Origin: Fulvivirga ligni
GTDB lineage: Bacteria > Bacteroidota > Bacteroidia > Cytophagales > Cyclobacteriaceae
Length of the DNA: 64,000 nucleotides
NCBI RefSeq assembly: GCF_021389935.1
Contig: NZ_CP089979.1
Span: 1,841,001 to 1,905,000, forward strand
Direction: 5' to 3'
Shown: positions 16,550-24,882 of the stretch, one piece after another
Position numbering within the stretch: the first letter of the stretch is position 1
Layout of the letters: every line of letters starts with the position of its first letter
Notes under the pieces: model-generated
What the model was told of the DNA's origin: nothing
The model's input: the letters and a program-made list of their open reading frames with translations, nothing else
Databases searched by the model: none
Translations under genes and position numbers: made by a program

Positions 16550-17755
16550 ATGAAGTTTTTAAGAGATGCACTAGATAAAGTAAAACCCCATTTCGAGAAA
16601 GGCGGAAAATGGGAGAAGTTTTACTATATATATGAAGCGCATGATACCCTACTTTTTGCTCCTAATCATACCACCAAGCCAAAAGGTGCTCAGATTAGAG
16701 ATGCAATAGATATGAAACGTATGATGATGACAGTAATCATAGCTATGATTCCTTGTCTTCTATTCGGTATCTATAATGTTGGTTATCAGCATTTTTTAGC
16801 CATAGGTCAGCCCGATGCTGGTCTTCTAGACATGATTATAGTGGGAGCTATTCAGGTATTGCCTGTAGTAGTAGTTTCTTACGCAGTGGGATTAGGTGTT
16901 GAATTTGCTTTTTCTGTAATAAGACAGCACCCAATTAACGAAGGCTTCCTGGTAACAGGTATGCTTATACCTTTGGTTATGCCTCCAGATATTCCTTTAT
17001 GGCAAGTGGCTTTAGCTACAATTTTTGCAGTAATCATTGCAAAAGAAGCTTTCGGAGGTACTGGAATGAACGTGCTTAACGTGGCTTTAACTGCCAGAGC
17101 GTTCTTATATTTCGCTTATCCAAGCCAGATTTCTGGTAATGTTTGGACATACATAGGAGCTGATAATCAAGCTTTAGATGGTTTCACAGGTGCTACTCCT
17201 TTAGCGCTTGGAGCTACTACAGTAGAAACTGGAGAAAAAGTAGTAACGTCATTAGCTAGTTACGGCGAAGGTTGGGCTGACGGACTTTACAGCTTTAGTA
17301 ATATGTTCTTCGGTTTTATGCCGGGTTGTATTGGAGAGACTTCTACTTTAATGTGTTTGATCGGAGCTATTATCCTTATCATCACTGGTGTAGGTTCTTG
17401 GAAAGTAATAGTAAGTGTTTTTGCTGGTGCTTATGGCATGGGATGGTTATTAAACCTATTAGCTGTAAACGAATATATGGCTATGCCTGCTCACTATCAC
17501 TTAGTAATAGGTGGTCTTGCATTCGGAGCTGTATATATGGCTACTGATCCTGTAACAGCAGCTCAAACTGAAACTGGAAAATGGATCTACGGTCTTTTAA
17601 TAGGTATGTTAACCGTAGTAATAAGGGTATTTAACCCAGCTTACCCTGAGGGAATAATGCTAGCTATTCTATTGATGAACGTTTTTGCCCCTCTAATTGA
17701 TCACTATATAGTAATTGCTAATAAGAAAAGGAGGTTACAACGTGCGACAGTCTAA
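16550..17755 (+). CDS. nqrB: Na+-translocating NADH:quinone reductase subunit B
   Basis: Integral membrane subunit of Nqr that takes part in Na+ transport and quinone reduction. It has about ten hydrophobic helices. The covalent FMN site is visible as DGFTGATPL, with Thr216 as the expected flavin-bearing residue, matching the known S/TGAT rule. The glycine-rich segment GGTGMNVLNVAL is also conserved. The last 14 bases overlap the start of nqrC and include its ribosome-binding site. Confidence 0.96.
   Translation: MKFLRDALDKVKPHFEKGGKWEKFYYIYEAHDTLLFAPNHTTKPKGAQIRDAIDMKRMMMTVIIAMIPCLLFGIYNVGYQHFLAIGQPDAGLLDMIIVGAIQVLPVVVVSYAVGLGVEFAFSVIRQHPINEGFLVTGMLIPLVMPPDIPLWQVALATIFAVIIAKEAFGGTGMNVLNVALTARAFLYFAYPSQISGNVWTYIGADNQALDGFTGATPLALGATTVETGEKVVTSLASYGEGWADGLYSFSNMFFGFMPGCIGETSTLMCLIGAIILIITGVGSWKVIVSVFAGAYGMGWLLNLLAVNEYMAMPAHYHLVIGGLAFGAVYMATDPVTAAQTETGKWIYGLLIGMLTVVIRVFNPAYPEGIMLAILLMNVFAPLIDHYIVIANKKRRLQRATV
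17728..17735 (+). promoter_or_regulatory. Shine-Dalgarno sequence of nqrC
   Basis: AAGGAGGT, a full anti-16S match, ends seven bases before the GTG at 17742. Such sites are rare in Bacteroidota and here the site decides the nqrC start. It lies within the nqrB coding region. Confidence 0.75.
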
Positions 17756-18503
17756 CGCTTATATTATAATATTCACAGTAGTCATGACCGTTGTGGTGGG
17801 TGGCTTACTGTCACTAGCTTCTCAAGGCTTAGCTCCAGCTCAAAAGAAATCTATAGAGTTGGATACCAAAACTCAAATTTTATCCTCTGTAATGGACAGA
17901 ACTAAACTTGAGACCATGGAGCCAGATGCTATTTTGAAAATGTATCAAGAAAGAATTACTTCTTTAGTAGTAGATTATAGTGGTAATGAAGTAACTACAG
18001 ATGAAAAAGGTGCCGCTATAAAGGCTGAGAATGTAGATATTCTGAAGAACTACAAAAAGAAGCCGGAAGATAGACTTTACCCTGTATTCAAATACAAGGC
18101 AGATGCGGCAGCTCAAGGCGTAGATGCTTACATATTACCTTTATATGGAGCTGGTCTTTGGGATAAGATTTGGGGATTCGTGGCTATGAAAAGTGATCTG
18201 AACACTATCGCTGGTGTGTCATTTGATCATAAGCAGGAAACTCCAGGTTTAGGTGCTAGAATTGCTACTCCAGAAATTCAGGGTAGATATGTAGGTAAAA
18301 CTATTTTTAACGAAGGTGGAGAACTTGTTTCTGTTACTATGTTAAAAGGAGAAGGAAATGCTGACATCAGTAACCATCAGGTAGATGGTATGTCTGGTGC
18401 TACTTTAACAGGAAAAGGTGTTACAGCCATGTTAAAGAACTACCTTTCTTACTATAGCGCCTATTTTGAAAAGCTTAACGCAGGTGAAACGGCTAGCCGC
18501 TAA
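17742..18503 (+). CDS. nqrC: Na+-translocating NADH:quinone reductase subunit C
   Basis: Single-helix periplasmic subunit carrying a covalent FMN. The membrane helix is at residues ~7-27. The flavin attachment motif SGATLTG contains Thr221. The length of 253 is usual. I chose GTG 17742 because of the strong ribosome-binding site; the upstream TTG at 17715 lies deeper inside nqrB and adds nine residues that precede the usual start. It overlaps nqrB by 14 bases. Confidence 0.93.
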   Translation: MRQSNAYIIIFTVVMTVVVGGLLSLASQGLAPAQKKSIELDTKTQILSSVMDRTKLETMEPDAILKMYQERITSLVVDYSGNEVTTDEKGAAIKAENVDILKNYKKKPEDRLYPVFKYKADAAAQGVDAYILPLYGAGLWDKIWGFVAMKSDLNTIAGVSFDHKQETPGLGARIATPEIQGRYVGKTIFNEGGELVSVTMLKGEGNADISNHQVDGMSGATLTGKGVTAMLKNYLSYYSAYFEKLNAGETASR

Positions 18504-18541
18504 GGTCAGTCATATTTTTGACATCAAGAGTTTATATTATT

Positions 18542-19219
18542 ATGAGCACTGAAACTTTAGAACAACAAAAGGAAGAAGTTGCAATCAAACCCGCTGAGGG
18601 ATTGCTTTCTAAGAGAAGAAAGAGATTAGTAACTGATCCTTTAAATGAAGATAACCCGGTTACTGTACAGGTATTGGGTATATGTTCTGCTTTAGCTGTT
18701 ACAGTAAAAATTCAGCCAACATTAATTATGGCTATCGCTGTAACTTTCGTTATTGCAGCTTCAAACCTTCTTATTTCTCTTATGAGAAATTTGATTCCTA
18801 ACCGTATTAGAATCATCGTGCAGCTGGCAGTTATCGCTACACTAGTAACACTAGTAAGTGAGGTACTTAAAGCTTATAGCTACGATATGTACAAAGTACT
18901 TGGAGCTTTCGTAGGTCTTATCATTACAAACTGTATTGTAATGGGACGTCTGGAAGCTTTCGCCATGGGAAATAAACCTTATGATTCAGTTTTAGACGGA
19001 CTTGGAAGTGGGTTCGGTTACGCATGGATCATCCTTACAGTTGCTTTCTTTAGAGAGCTGTTTGGATCAGGTTCTATATTTGACTTCAAAGTATTTGAAG
19101 CGATGCATATTGACAACTTCCCTACAAATGGTCTTATGGTAGATTCTATCGGAGCATTTATGGTGTTAGGAATACTTATTTGGGTACAGAGATCTAGAAC
19201 TGGTTACGTAGAACATTAA
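18542..19219 (+). CDS. nqrD: Na+-translocating NADH:quinone reductase subunit D
   Basis: Membrane subunit related to RnfE, one of a pair (NqrD/NqrE) of inverted-topology proteins. It has six hydrophobic helices, a conserved segment [22 protein letters not shown] containing the cysteine that in known structures helps bind an iron centre between NqrD and NqrE, and the start [21 protein letters not shown] chose ATG 18542 (225 residues) over a TTG 24 bases upstream. Confidence 0.95.
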   Translation: MSTETLEQQKEEVAIKPAEGLLSKRRKRLVTDPLNEDNPVTVQVLGICSALAVTVKIQPTLIMAIAVTFVIAASNLLISLMRNLIPNRIRIIVQLAVIATLVTLVSEVLKAYSYDMYKVLGAFVGLIITNCIVMGRLEAFAMGNKPYDSVLDGLGSGFGYAWIILTVAFFRELFGSGSIFDFKVFEAMHIDNFPTNGLMVDSIGAFMVLGILIWVQRSRTGYVEH

Positions 19220-19230
19220 AAAAATTAAGG

Positions 19231-19842
19231 ATGGAATTATTAAGCATAGGAATAAAATCCATATTTATTGAGAACATGATTTTCGCATACTTCTTAGGTA
19301 TGTGTTCATTTCTCGCTGTATCAAAGAAAGTTTCTACGGCAGTAGGTTTAGGTGCGGCAGTTATTTTCGTACTTACTATAACAGTTCCTGTTAACTGGCT
19401 GTTACAAGAGTATATTTTGAAGGAAGGTGCGCTAGCCTGGATCAGTGCTGATTTCGGTGGTGTAAGCTTAGAGTTTCTTCAGTTCATTATGTTCATCGCT
19501 ATTATCGCTGGTATTGTACAGTTGGTAGAGATGATCATTGAAAAGTTCTCTCCTTCATTATACGGATCATTAGGTATCTTCTTACCGCTTATAGCTGTAA
19601 ACTGTGCTATCTTAGGTTCTTCTCTTTTCATGGTACAAAGAGATTATACTTTATCTGAAGCTACAGTTTTCGGTTTCGGTTCAGGTATTGGTTGGATGTT
19701 GGCCATCGTTGCTCTTTCAGCTATCCGTGAGAAGTTAAAGTATTCTAATGTTCCTGATGGACTTAAAGGTTTAGGTATCACCATGTTAATCACTGGTTTG
19801 ATGGGATTAGCCTTTAAATCTTTCATTGGTATTGCTATATAA
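19231..19842 (+). CDS. nqrE: Na+-translocating NADH:quinone reductase subunit E
   Basis: Membrane subunit related to RnfA, partner of NqrD. There are six hydrophobic helices. Conserved segments are [22 protein letters not shown] near the start and [14 protein letters not shown], each with the cysteine expected to bind the shared iron centre. It starts 11 bases after nqrD. A terminator follows, and the NADH-oxidising subunit gene nqrF is not downstream as it is in most nqr operons. Confidence 0.95.
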   Translation: MELLSIGIKSIFIENMIFAYFLGMCSFLAVSKKVSTAVGLGAAVIFVLTITVPVNWLLQEYILKEGALAWISADFGGVSLEFLQFIMFIAIIAGIVQLVEMIIEKFSPSLYGSLGIFLPLIAVNCAILGSSLFMVQRDYTLSEATVFGFGSGIGWMLAIVALSAIREKLKYSNVPDGLKGLGITMLITGLMGLAFKSFIGIAI

Positions 19843-19866
19843 TAGAAACAAAAAATAAATATATTT

Positions 19867-19898
19867 AAAGGGTTTCTGGCAGCAGAAACCCTTTTTTT
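19867..19898 (+). terminator. Terminator after nqrE
   Basis: 12-bp stem: 19867-19878 pairs with 19883-19894 (AAAGGGTTTCTG arm) around a 4-base loop, followed by Ts to 19898. Confidence 0.92.
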
Positions 19899-19919
19899 GT
19901 ACGCAACTAATTACAATAC

Positions 19920-20492
19920 ATGAGCAGATTCACATTTAACAGGTTTCTTTCTTATTTCTTTAGAGGTCTATTGTTTGTGGTGCCTTTGGCATTGACCATT
20001 TACATTATCTATGAAATACTTGATTGGTTAGATAATTTAATACCAGTGAATATTCCTGGGCTGGGTATTGTGATTATTGTGGTAAATATCACTTTTCTGG
20101 GGTATTTGGCTTCTTTCTTTATAACGAGGCCATTTTTTGATCAGTTGGAGAAGTATCTGGTTAAAATACCTTTAGTGAATATTTTATATACTTCTATTAA
20201 GGACCTTATTGGTGCTTTTGTAGGAGATCAGAAGAAGTTTAATGTGCCTGTAACAGTAGCTTTTAATGACTCAGGTACGGTGCTGAAGGTAGGTTTCATT
20301 ACAAGAGCAGATCTTGAGGAGATTGATTTGCCAGGTTTTGTATCAGTATACCTGCCACACTCTTATAACTTTTCAGGAAACCATTTTTTAGTAGATAAAA
20401 ATCATATTAAACCATTACACATGGACGGGGCCGACGCTATGAAATTTGTAGTTTCAGGTGGGGTATCTGGTCTCGAAGAAAAAGAAGCTTAA
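19920..20492 (+). CDS. DUF502 family membrane protein
   Basis: Has two hydrophobic helices near the N-terminus (FFRGLLFVVPLALTIYIIYEILDWL and the segment around LGIVIIVVNITFLGYLASFF) and a soluble domain with the family's VKIPLVNILYTSIKDLIGAF and PGFVSVYLPHSYNFSGN segments. Members occur in bacteria and as plant LCV-like proteins; their biochemical role is not settled. The length of 190 residues is usual. It ends three bases before the aminotransferase gene, so the two are likely cotranscribed. Confidence 0.9.
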   Translation: MSRFTFNRFLSYFFRGLLFVVPLALTIYIIYEILDWLDNLIPVNIPGLGIVIIVVNITFLGYLASFFITRPFFDQLEKYLVKIPLVNILYTSIKDLIGAFVGDQKKFNVPVTVAFNDSGTVLKVGFITRADLEEIDLPGFVSVYLPHSYNFSGNHFLVDKNHIKPLHMDGADAMKFVVSGGVSGLEEKEA

Positions 20493-20495
20493 ACC

Positions 20496-21797
20496 ATGAG
20501 AAGAAAGTTGCTTTCAGAAGGAGCGAACAAGCTTGAATATGAAATTAGGCAAATCGTTCAAAAGGCAGAGAAGGTAGCGGAGTGTGGAGTGCCAATTACG
20601 TGGGAGAACATCGGAGATCCCATTCAGAAGAATGCTGAAATACCAGACTGGATTAAGGAAATTGTTTCTGAGCTGGTCAGAGATGATAAGAGCTATGGCT
20701 ACTGTCATTCAAAAGGTGTTTTAGAAACAAGAGAATTTTTAGCGGAAAGAAATAACAGGCTAAATGGCGTGCAGATTTCTGCTGACGACATTCTGTTTTT
20801 TAACGGACTTGGGGATGCTATTTCCAAGCTGTATCAATATTTGCCGCCTACTTCAAGGGTTATTGGCCCATCACCGGCTTATAGTACCCACTCTAGTGCG
20901 GAAGCGGCTCATGCTAATAGCAATGCGCTAACCTATCCATTAGATCCTGATAATTCATGGTATCCTAATCTGGAGGAGTTGTATAATAAAGTAAAGTACA
21001 ACCCTAACATAGTAGGCATTCTCATTATTAACCCGGATAATCCAACTGGTATGATTTATCCGGTAGAATATCTTGAGAAAATCGTGAAAATTGCCGATGA
21101 ATTTGATCTGCTTCTTATCAGCGATGAGATTTACATGGCCATTACTCAGCCCGAGATGCACACCTTGCCTTTGGCTAAGATGCTTGGTGATAGACCTGGA
21201 ATATCCATGAAGGGAATATCCAAAGAACTGCCATGGCCTGGAAGTAGGTGTGGATGGATGGAATTTTATAATAGAGACAAGGATAAGGAGTTTGATCAGT
21301 TCTGTAAGTCATTAGAAGATGCTAAGACTCTTGAGGTCTGCTCCACTACCTTACCGCAAAGAGCTATCCCGAGAGTATTCTCACATCCGAAATATCAGGA
21401 ATATATCATTGAAAGAAACCATCAGATATATACCAGGAATAAGCTGATTACCAGTATTCTGCAAGACGTAAAAGGGATAAGGTATATAGAAACCAAAGGA
21501 GCTTTCTACAACACTATCTTATTTGATAAGTCACTTTTGAATAGTACTCAGCAGCTAACCACTGATAATCCGGGAATTCAGAAACTGTTAGATGAGTGGA
21601 TTTATCCTGAAATGGATTTTGACAGAAGGTTTACTTATTATCTATTGGCTACGAAGGGTATTTGTGTGGTGCCAATATCTTCATTCCAGTCTGATTTGTT
21701 AGGCTTCAGAGTAACTCTACTAGAGGAGAATCAGGAAATTTTGGTTAACACCTTCCAGACTTTGAAAGAAGCGATTGTAGAGTATCTTAATTCATAA
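20496..21797 (+). CDS. PLP-dependent aminotransferase, class I/II
   Basis: Fold-type I pyridoxal-phosphate enzyme of the aspartate/alanine aminotransferase group. Visible signatures are NPDNPTGMIYP (substrate carboxylate and ring-binding Asn), LLISDEIYMAI (Asp that pairs with the cofactor nitrogen) and GISKELPWPGSRCGW, with the Schiff-base lysine. The start and the loop DKSYGYCHSKGVLETREFLA are also typical. Substrate unknown. Followed by a bidirectional terminator. Confidence 0.88.
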   Translation: MRRKLLSEGANKLEYEIRQIVQKAEKVAECGVPITWENIGDPIQKNAEIPDWIKEIVSELVRDDKSYGYCHSKGVLETREFLAERNNRLNGVQISADDILFFNGLGDAISKLYQYLPPTSRVIGPSPAYSTHSSAEAAHANSNALTYPLDPDNSWYPNLEELYNKVKYNPNIVGILIINPDNPTGMIYPVEYLEKIVKIADEFDLLLISDEIYMAITQPEMHTLPLAKMLGDRPGISMKGISKELPWPGSRCGWMEFYNRDKDKEFDQFCKSLEDAKTLEVCSTTLPQRAIPRVFSHPKYQEYIIERNHQIYTRNKLITSILQDVKGIRYIETKGAFYNTILFDKSLLNSTQQLTTDNPGIQKLLDEWIYPEMDFDRRFTYYLLATKGICVVPISSFQSDLLGFRVTLLEENQEILVNTFQTLKEAIVEYLNS

Positions 21798-21799
21798 AT

Positions 21800-21841
21800 A
21801 AAAGAGGCTGTACCAAAATCATATTTGAGACAGCCTCTTTT
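21800..21841. terminator. Bidirectional terminator between the aminotransferase and mnmA
   Basis: 12-bp inverted repeat: 21800-21811 pairs with 21830-21841 (AAAAGAGGCTGT arm) around an 18-base loop, with A and T tracts at the outer ends. Confidence 0.88.
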
Positions 21842-21852
21842 CATTCTTTTGA

Positions 21853-23049
21853 TCAGCTGATTACTCCTGATCCAACTAATTCTTCACCGCTATACCATAC
21901 TGCAAACTGCCCTGCAGCCACGGCTTTCTGAGGGGAGTCAAAGATTATGTATAAGCCATCATCATGCATATACAGATGGGCTTTTTCCAGGTCTTGTCTG
22001 TACCTGATCCTCACCATATACTCTTTATCTTCACCAGGCTGAAGTACCATGTCTGGGCGAACCCAATGTACATCTTCAGGAGCTATTCTCAATCCTTTTC
22101 TATATAAGCCAGGATGATCTTCACCCTGACCTGTATAGATCACATTTTCTTCTGTATCAGTCTCTATAATGAATAAAGGCTTAGGAGTTCCTCCAATATT
22201 CAATCCTTTTCTTTGACCAATGGTAAAATAGTGAGCACCACTGTGTTCTCCAACCACGCGGCCATCAGCCTGCTCGTAGCTAAAACCAGTGGTTAGCTTT
22301 TGTAATGTTTCCTTTTCAGCACCATTCAGCTCCACCTGCGATGGATGGTTGACGTAATTGGAAGCATCTGCACCCACTTCAATGACTACACCTTTTTTAG
22401 GTTCTAACTTCTGCTGTAAAAACTCAGGTAGACGCACTTTACCTATAAAACACAAGCCTTGACTGTCCTTTTTATCGGCAGTGACTAAATCTTGTTCTTT
22501 AGCTATACGTCTTACTTCTGGTTTTTCCAGTTCGCCAATAGGGAAGAGGGCCTGAGATAATTGCTCCTGTGTAAGCTGACATAAGAAATAGCTTTGATCC
22601 TTATTCTTATCCTTACCGGCCAAAAGCTGATATGTGGGTTTGCCATCCACTTCTGTTTCTCCTCTTCGGCAGTAATGACCTGTTGCTATAAAATCAGCAT
22701 TAAGCTTTTTGGCTGCCTTTAAGAAGATATCAAATTTAATTTCTCTATTACAAAGCACATCAGGGTTGGGAGTACGTCCTTTTTGGTACTCGTCAAACAT
22801 ATAGTCTACTATGCGCTCTTTATACTGCTCACTTAAGTCAATAGCCTGAAAGGGAATGCCCAGTTTCTGAGCTACTATCATAGCATCATTGCTATCCTCC
22901 AGCCAAGGGCATTCGTTGCTAATGGTAACACTGTCGTCATGCCAGTTTTTCATGAACATGCCTATTACCTCATATCCTTGCTCCTTTAGCAGATAAGCAG
23001 CTACACTGCTATCTACCCCGCCTGACATACCTACAACTACTCTTTTCAT
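21853..23049 (-). CDS. mnmA: tRNA-specific 2-thiouridylase MnmA
   Basis: Adenylates and thiolates U34 of Lys, Glu and Gln tRNAs. The PP-loop GMSGGVDSS is at residues 7-15. The catalytic cysteine pair is Cys100 ([10 protein letters not shown]) and Cys200 (SQGLCFIG). The C-terminal beta-barrel ends as in the family ([15 protein letters not shown]). The length of 398 is usual. A -7 element ends four bases before the ATG, so the mRNA may be leaderless. Confidence 0.95.
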   Translation of the reverse strand: MKRVVVGMSGGVDSSVAAYLLKEQGYEVIGMFMKNWHDDSVTISNECPWLEDSNDAMIVAQKLGIPFQAIDLSEQYKERIVDYMFDEYQKGRTPNPDVLCNREIKFDIFLKAAKKLNADFIATGHYCRRGETEVDGKPTYQLLAGKDKNKDQSYFLCQLTQEQLSQALFPIGELEKPEVRRIAKEQDLVTADKKDSQGLCFIGKVRLPEFLQQKLEPKKGVVIEVGADASNYVNHPSQVELNGAEKETLQKLTTGFSYEQADGRVVGEHSGAHYFTIGQRKGLNIGGTPKPLFIIETDTEENVIYTGQGEDHPGLYRKGLRIAPEDVHWVRPDMVLQPGEDKEYMVRIRYRQDLEKAHLYMHDDGLYIIFDSPQKAVAAGQFAVWYSGEELVGSGVIS

Positions 23050-23053
23050 AATG

Positions 23054-23061
23054 CAAAATTA
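23054..23061 (-). promoter_or_regulatory. -7 promoter element (TAATTTTG) four bases from the mnmA start
   Basis: On the minus strand the site reads TAATTTTG and is followed by CATT and then the ATG. The spacing is identical to that at the GH3 gene (4157-4169). Confidence 0.6.
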
Positions 23062-23147
23062 GGTCTTTTTAGCCACTTTATTAATACACTGATTATCTAG
23101 ATAAAGGTTTCAAAGCTATCCTATTAATTTGATTTTGGATATTTTCC

Positions 23148-23203
23148 CCCACTTCCACCCACCACCCCCAAATGCCCACTTTTCCTCCCACTTCCTCCCA
23201 CAG
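23148..23203 (-). promoter_or_regulatory. Second GTGGG-rich repeat cluster (MraZ-box-like), opposite orientation
   Basis: On the plus strand CCCACTT occurs at 23148-23154, 23175-23181 and 23187-23193, with CCCACAG at 23197-23203 and further CCACCC between. On the minus strand this reads as repeated (A)AGTGGG units 10 to 12 bases apart at one end. It resembles the MraZ binding repeats and faces mnmA. Whether MraZ binds here is unknown. Confidence 0.5.
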
Positions 23204-23331
23204 TGTGCTTAAATGATTCGCATTCGATGAAAATTCTGGCATATTTGCAGAAAATATCATTCCCAGGCCTTAATCAATAGTTTTTGATCTGCATTAAAAT
23301 GAGCTTTTCCCAGGCCTTATTACCCAAATTT

Positions 23332-23339
23332 TAATTTTG
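23332..23339 (+). promoter_or_regulatory. Upstream -7 element (TAATTTTG) for mraZ, P1
   Basis: Perfect TAnnTTTG. The expected start would be about seven bases further on, just ahead of the MraZ box, so bound MraZ could block elongation from it. One copy of the 12-bp repeat TCCCAGGCCTTA ends 12 bases upstream. Confidence 0.5.
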
Positions 23340-23356
23340 ATGTAAGAAAATGTGAA

Positions 23357-23383
23357 AAAGTGGAGGAAAGTGGAAGAAAGTGG
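23357..23383 (+). promoter_or_regulatory. MraZ box: three AAAGTGG repeats at 10-bp spacing
   Basis: AAAGTGG occurs at 23357-23363, 23367-23373 and 23377-23383, each followed by three variable bases, then TGGG. This matches the direct-repeat boxes bound by MraZ (TGGGA-type in E. coli, AAAGTG-N3 in mycoplasmas). A weaker unit (AAATGTG) precedes it at 23348. It lies where the -33 region of P2 should be, which fits autorepression. Confidence 0.8.
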
Positions 23384-23405
23384 TGGGATATGTCAAATTA
23401 TTTTC

Positions 23406-23413
23406 TAGCTTTG
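23406..23413 (+). promoter_or_regulatory. Proximal -7 element (TAGCTTTG) for mraZ, P2
   Basis: Perfect TAnnTTTG, 29 bases before the mraZ ATG. The MraZ box ends 22 bases upstream. Confidence 0.7.
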
Positions 23414-23442
23414 TTTATTAGAATCCAAGTATACCGTCCGCA

Positions 23443-23886
23443 ATGGCATTTTTCACAAGTGAATATGAGTGCAAGATTGATGCTAAAGGTAGGCTAGTTT
23501 TACCAGCAAAAATCAAAGCAAATTTACCAGAATCCTCTGGTAATGAGCTCGTTGTGCGACGAGGTTTTGAACCGTGCTTGATTCTTTACCCCATGGTAGA
23601 ATTCAAAAAAATCTACTCTAAAATCGCTGGATTGAATGAATTTAATGAGGAGTACAGGAAGTTGCAGCGTAATTTCTTCAGGGGTAGTTCTGTTGTTGAG
23701 CTTGATAATTCTGGGAGATTTCTCATACCTAAACTAATGATGGGTTATGCCGGCCTGCAGAAAGATGCAGTGGTGGTAGGTATGGGTAATAAAGTGGAAA
23801 TATGGGATCCTGAAAAATACGAAGAGCATCTTATCAGTGATCCTGGTGAGTTCTCTAAGTTGGCTCAGAAATATTTAGATGATTAA
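23443..23886 (+). CDS. mraZ: Transcriptional regulator MraZ
   Basis: First gene of the dcw cluster; a DNA-binding protein with two AbrB-like halves that forms a ring and represses its own operon. Both halves show the family pattern: CKIDAKGRLVLPAKIKANL in the first and ELDNSGRFLIPKLMMGYAG in the second. The length of 147 is typical. Its probable binding site lies directly upstream. It is separated from rsmH by 92 bases without a gene. Confidence 0.96.
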   Translation: MAFFTSEYECKIDAKGRLVLPAKIKANLPESSGNELVVRRGFEPCLILYPMVEFKKIYSKIAGLNEFNEEYRKLQRNFFRGSSVVELDNSGRFLIPKLMMGYAGLQKDAVVVGMGNKVEIWDPEKYEEHLISDPGEFSKLAQKYLDD

Positions 23887-23978
23887 AATTGGCTGGTAGC
23901 GAAAGCTTTTGGCTGTAAATAAAAATTATTAACAAATGCCTGAAGCTTAGTTGCTTAAGGTAATAACTGGAAAATTGG

Positions 23979-24881
23979 ATGAGTTATCATGATCCGGTAA
24001 TGCTGACAGAGTGTATTGAGGCACTAAACATTAAGCCCAACGGGGTTTATGTGGATTTGACTTTTGGCGGTGGGGGGCACTCTAAAGAGATTTTGAAAAA
24101 GCTTGACGGCGGACACTTATACAGCTTTGATCAGGATCAGGATGCTAAACTCAACGCAGAAAATATAGATACAAGTTCTTTTACATTTATTGAAGGAAAC
24201 TTCAGGCATCTCAGAAGATACCTCAAAATGCACGGCGTAAAGACCGTGGATGGTATTTTGGGTGATTTAGGTATTTCTTCACATCAGATAGACGCTGCTG
24301 AGCGTGGCTTTTCAACTCGTTTCGAGGCGGAATTGGATATGCGAATGGATCAATCAGCCACCAAGAGCGCTAAGGATGTTTTGAATACTTATAGCCAGGC
24401 AGAGCTGCATCGCATATTAGGAATGTACGGTGAGGTGAAAAATGCAAAAACGTTAGCCGCTGCTATAGTGGCCAGGCGCACCAATGCTGAGATAAATACG
24501 GTGAACGAGCTTAAAGAAGTTTTAAGTAAGTACACTAAAAGAGGTAAGGAAAACAGGTATTACGCTCAGGTTTTTCAAGCCATAAGAATAGAAGTGAACG
24601 AAGAGTTGAAAGCGCTGGAAGAAGCTTTAGAGCAAAGTGCTGAGATGCTTGATATAGATGGGAGGTTAGTCATTATGTCTTATCATTCTTTGGAAGATAG
24701 AATAGTGAAAAACTTCATTGCAAAAGGAAAGATGACAGGTGAGGTGGAGAAAGATTTTTACGGTAACGTAATAAGGCCACTAGAACCTGTAAACCGAAAG
24801 CCAATAGTGGCTGGGGCAGAAGAAATAGAGAGGAATAATAGAGCGCGTAGCGCCAAGTTGAGAATAGGAAAGAAAATTTAA
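23979..24881 (+). CDS. rsmH: 16S rRNA m4C1402 methyltransferase RsmH
   Basis: SAM-dependent methylation of N4 of C1402 in 16S rRNA. The SAM motif YVDLTFGGGGHSKEIL is near residue 25, and GILGDLGISSHQID and the C-terminal VIMSYHSLEDRIVKNF are characteristic. The length of 300 is usual. It starts the tightly packed part of the dcw cluster; ftsL begins one base after its stop. Confidence 0.96.
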   Translation: MSYHDPVMLTECIEALNIKPNGVYVDLTFGGGGHSKEILKKLDGGHLYSFDQDQDAKLNAENIDTSSFTFIEGNFRHLRRYLKMHGVKTVDGILGDLGISSHQIDAAERGFSTRFEAELDMRMDQSATKSAKDVLNTYSQAELHRILGMYGEVKNAKTLAAAIVARRTNAEINTVNELKEVLSKYTKRGKENRYYAQVFQAIRIEVNEELKALEEALEQSAEMLDIDGRLVIMSYHSLEDRIVKNFIAKGKMTGEVEKDFYGNVIRPLEPVNRKPIVAGAEEIERNNRARSAKLRIGKKI

Positions 24882-24882
24882 T

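Larger units (their letters stand above)
23062..23442. other. Divergent control region between mnmA and mraZ
   Basis: About 380 bases without a coding frame that I can support. It contains a GTGGG-type cluster read on the minus strand, a 12-bp direct repeat (23261-23272 and 23308-23319), two -7 elements and the MraZ box, each noted separately. Confidence 0.75.

Noticed and set aside
17715-17741. TTG start for nqrC
   Set aside because: The ribosome-binding site at 17728-17735 points to GTG 17742, and the extra residues are not conserved.
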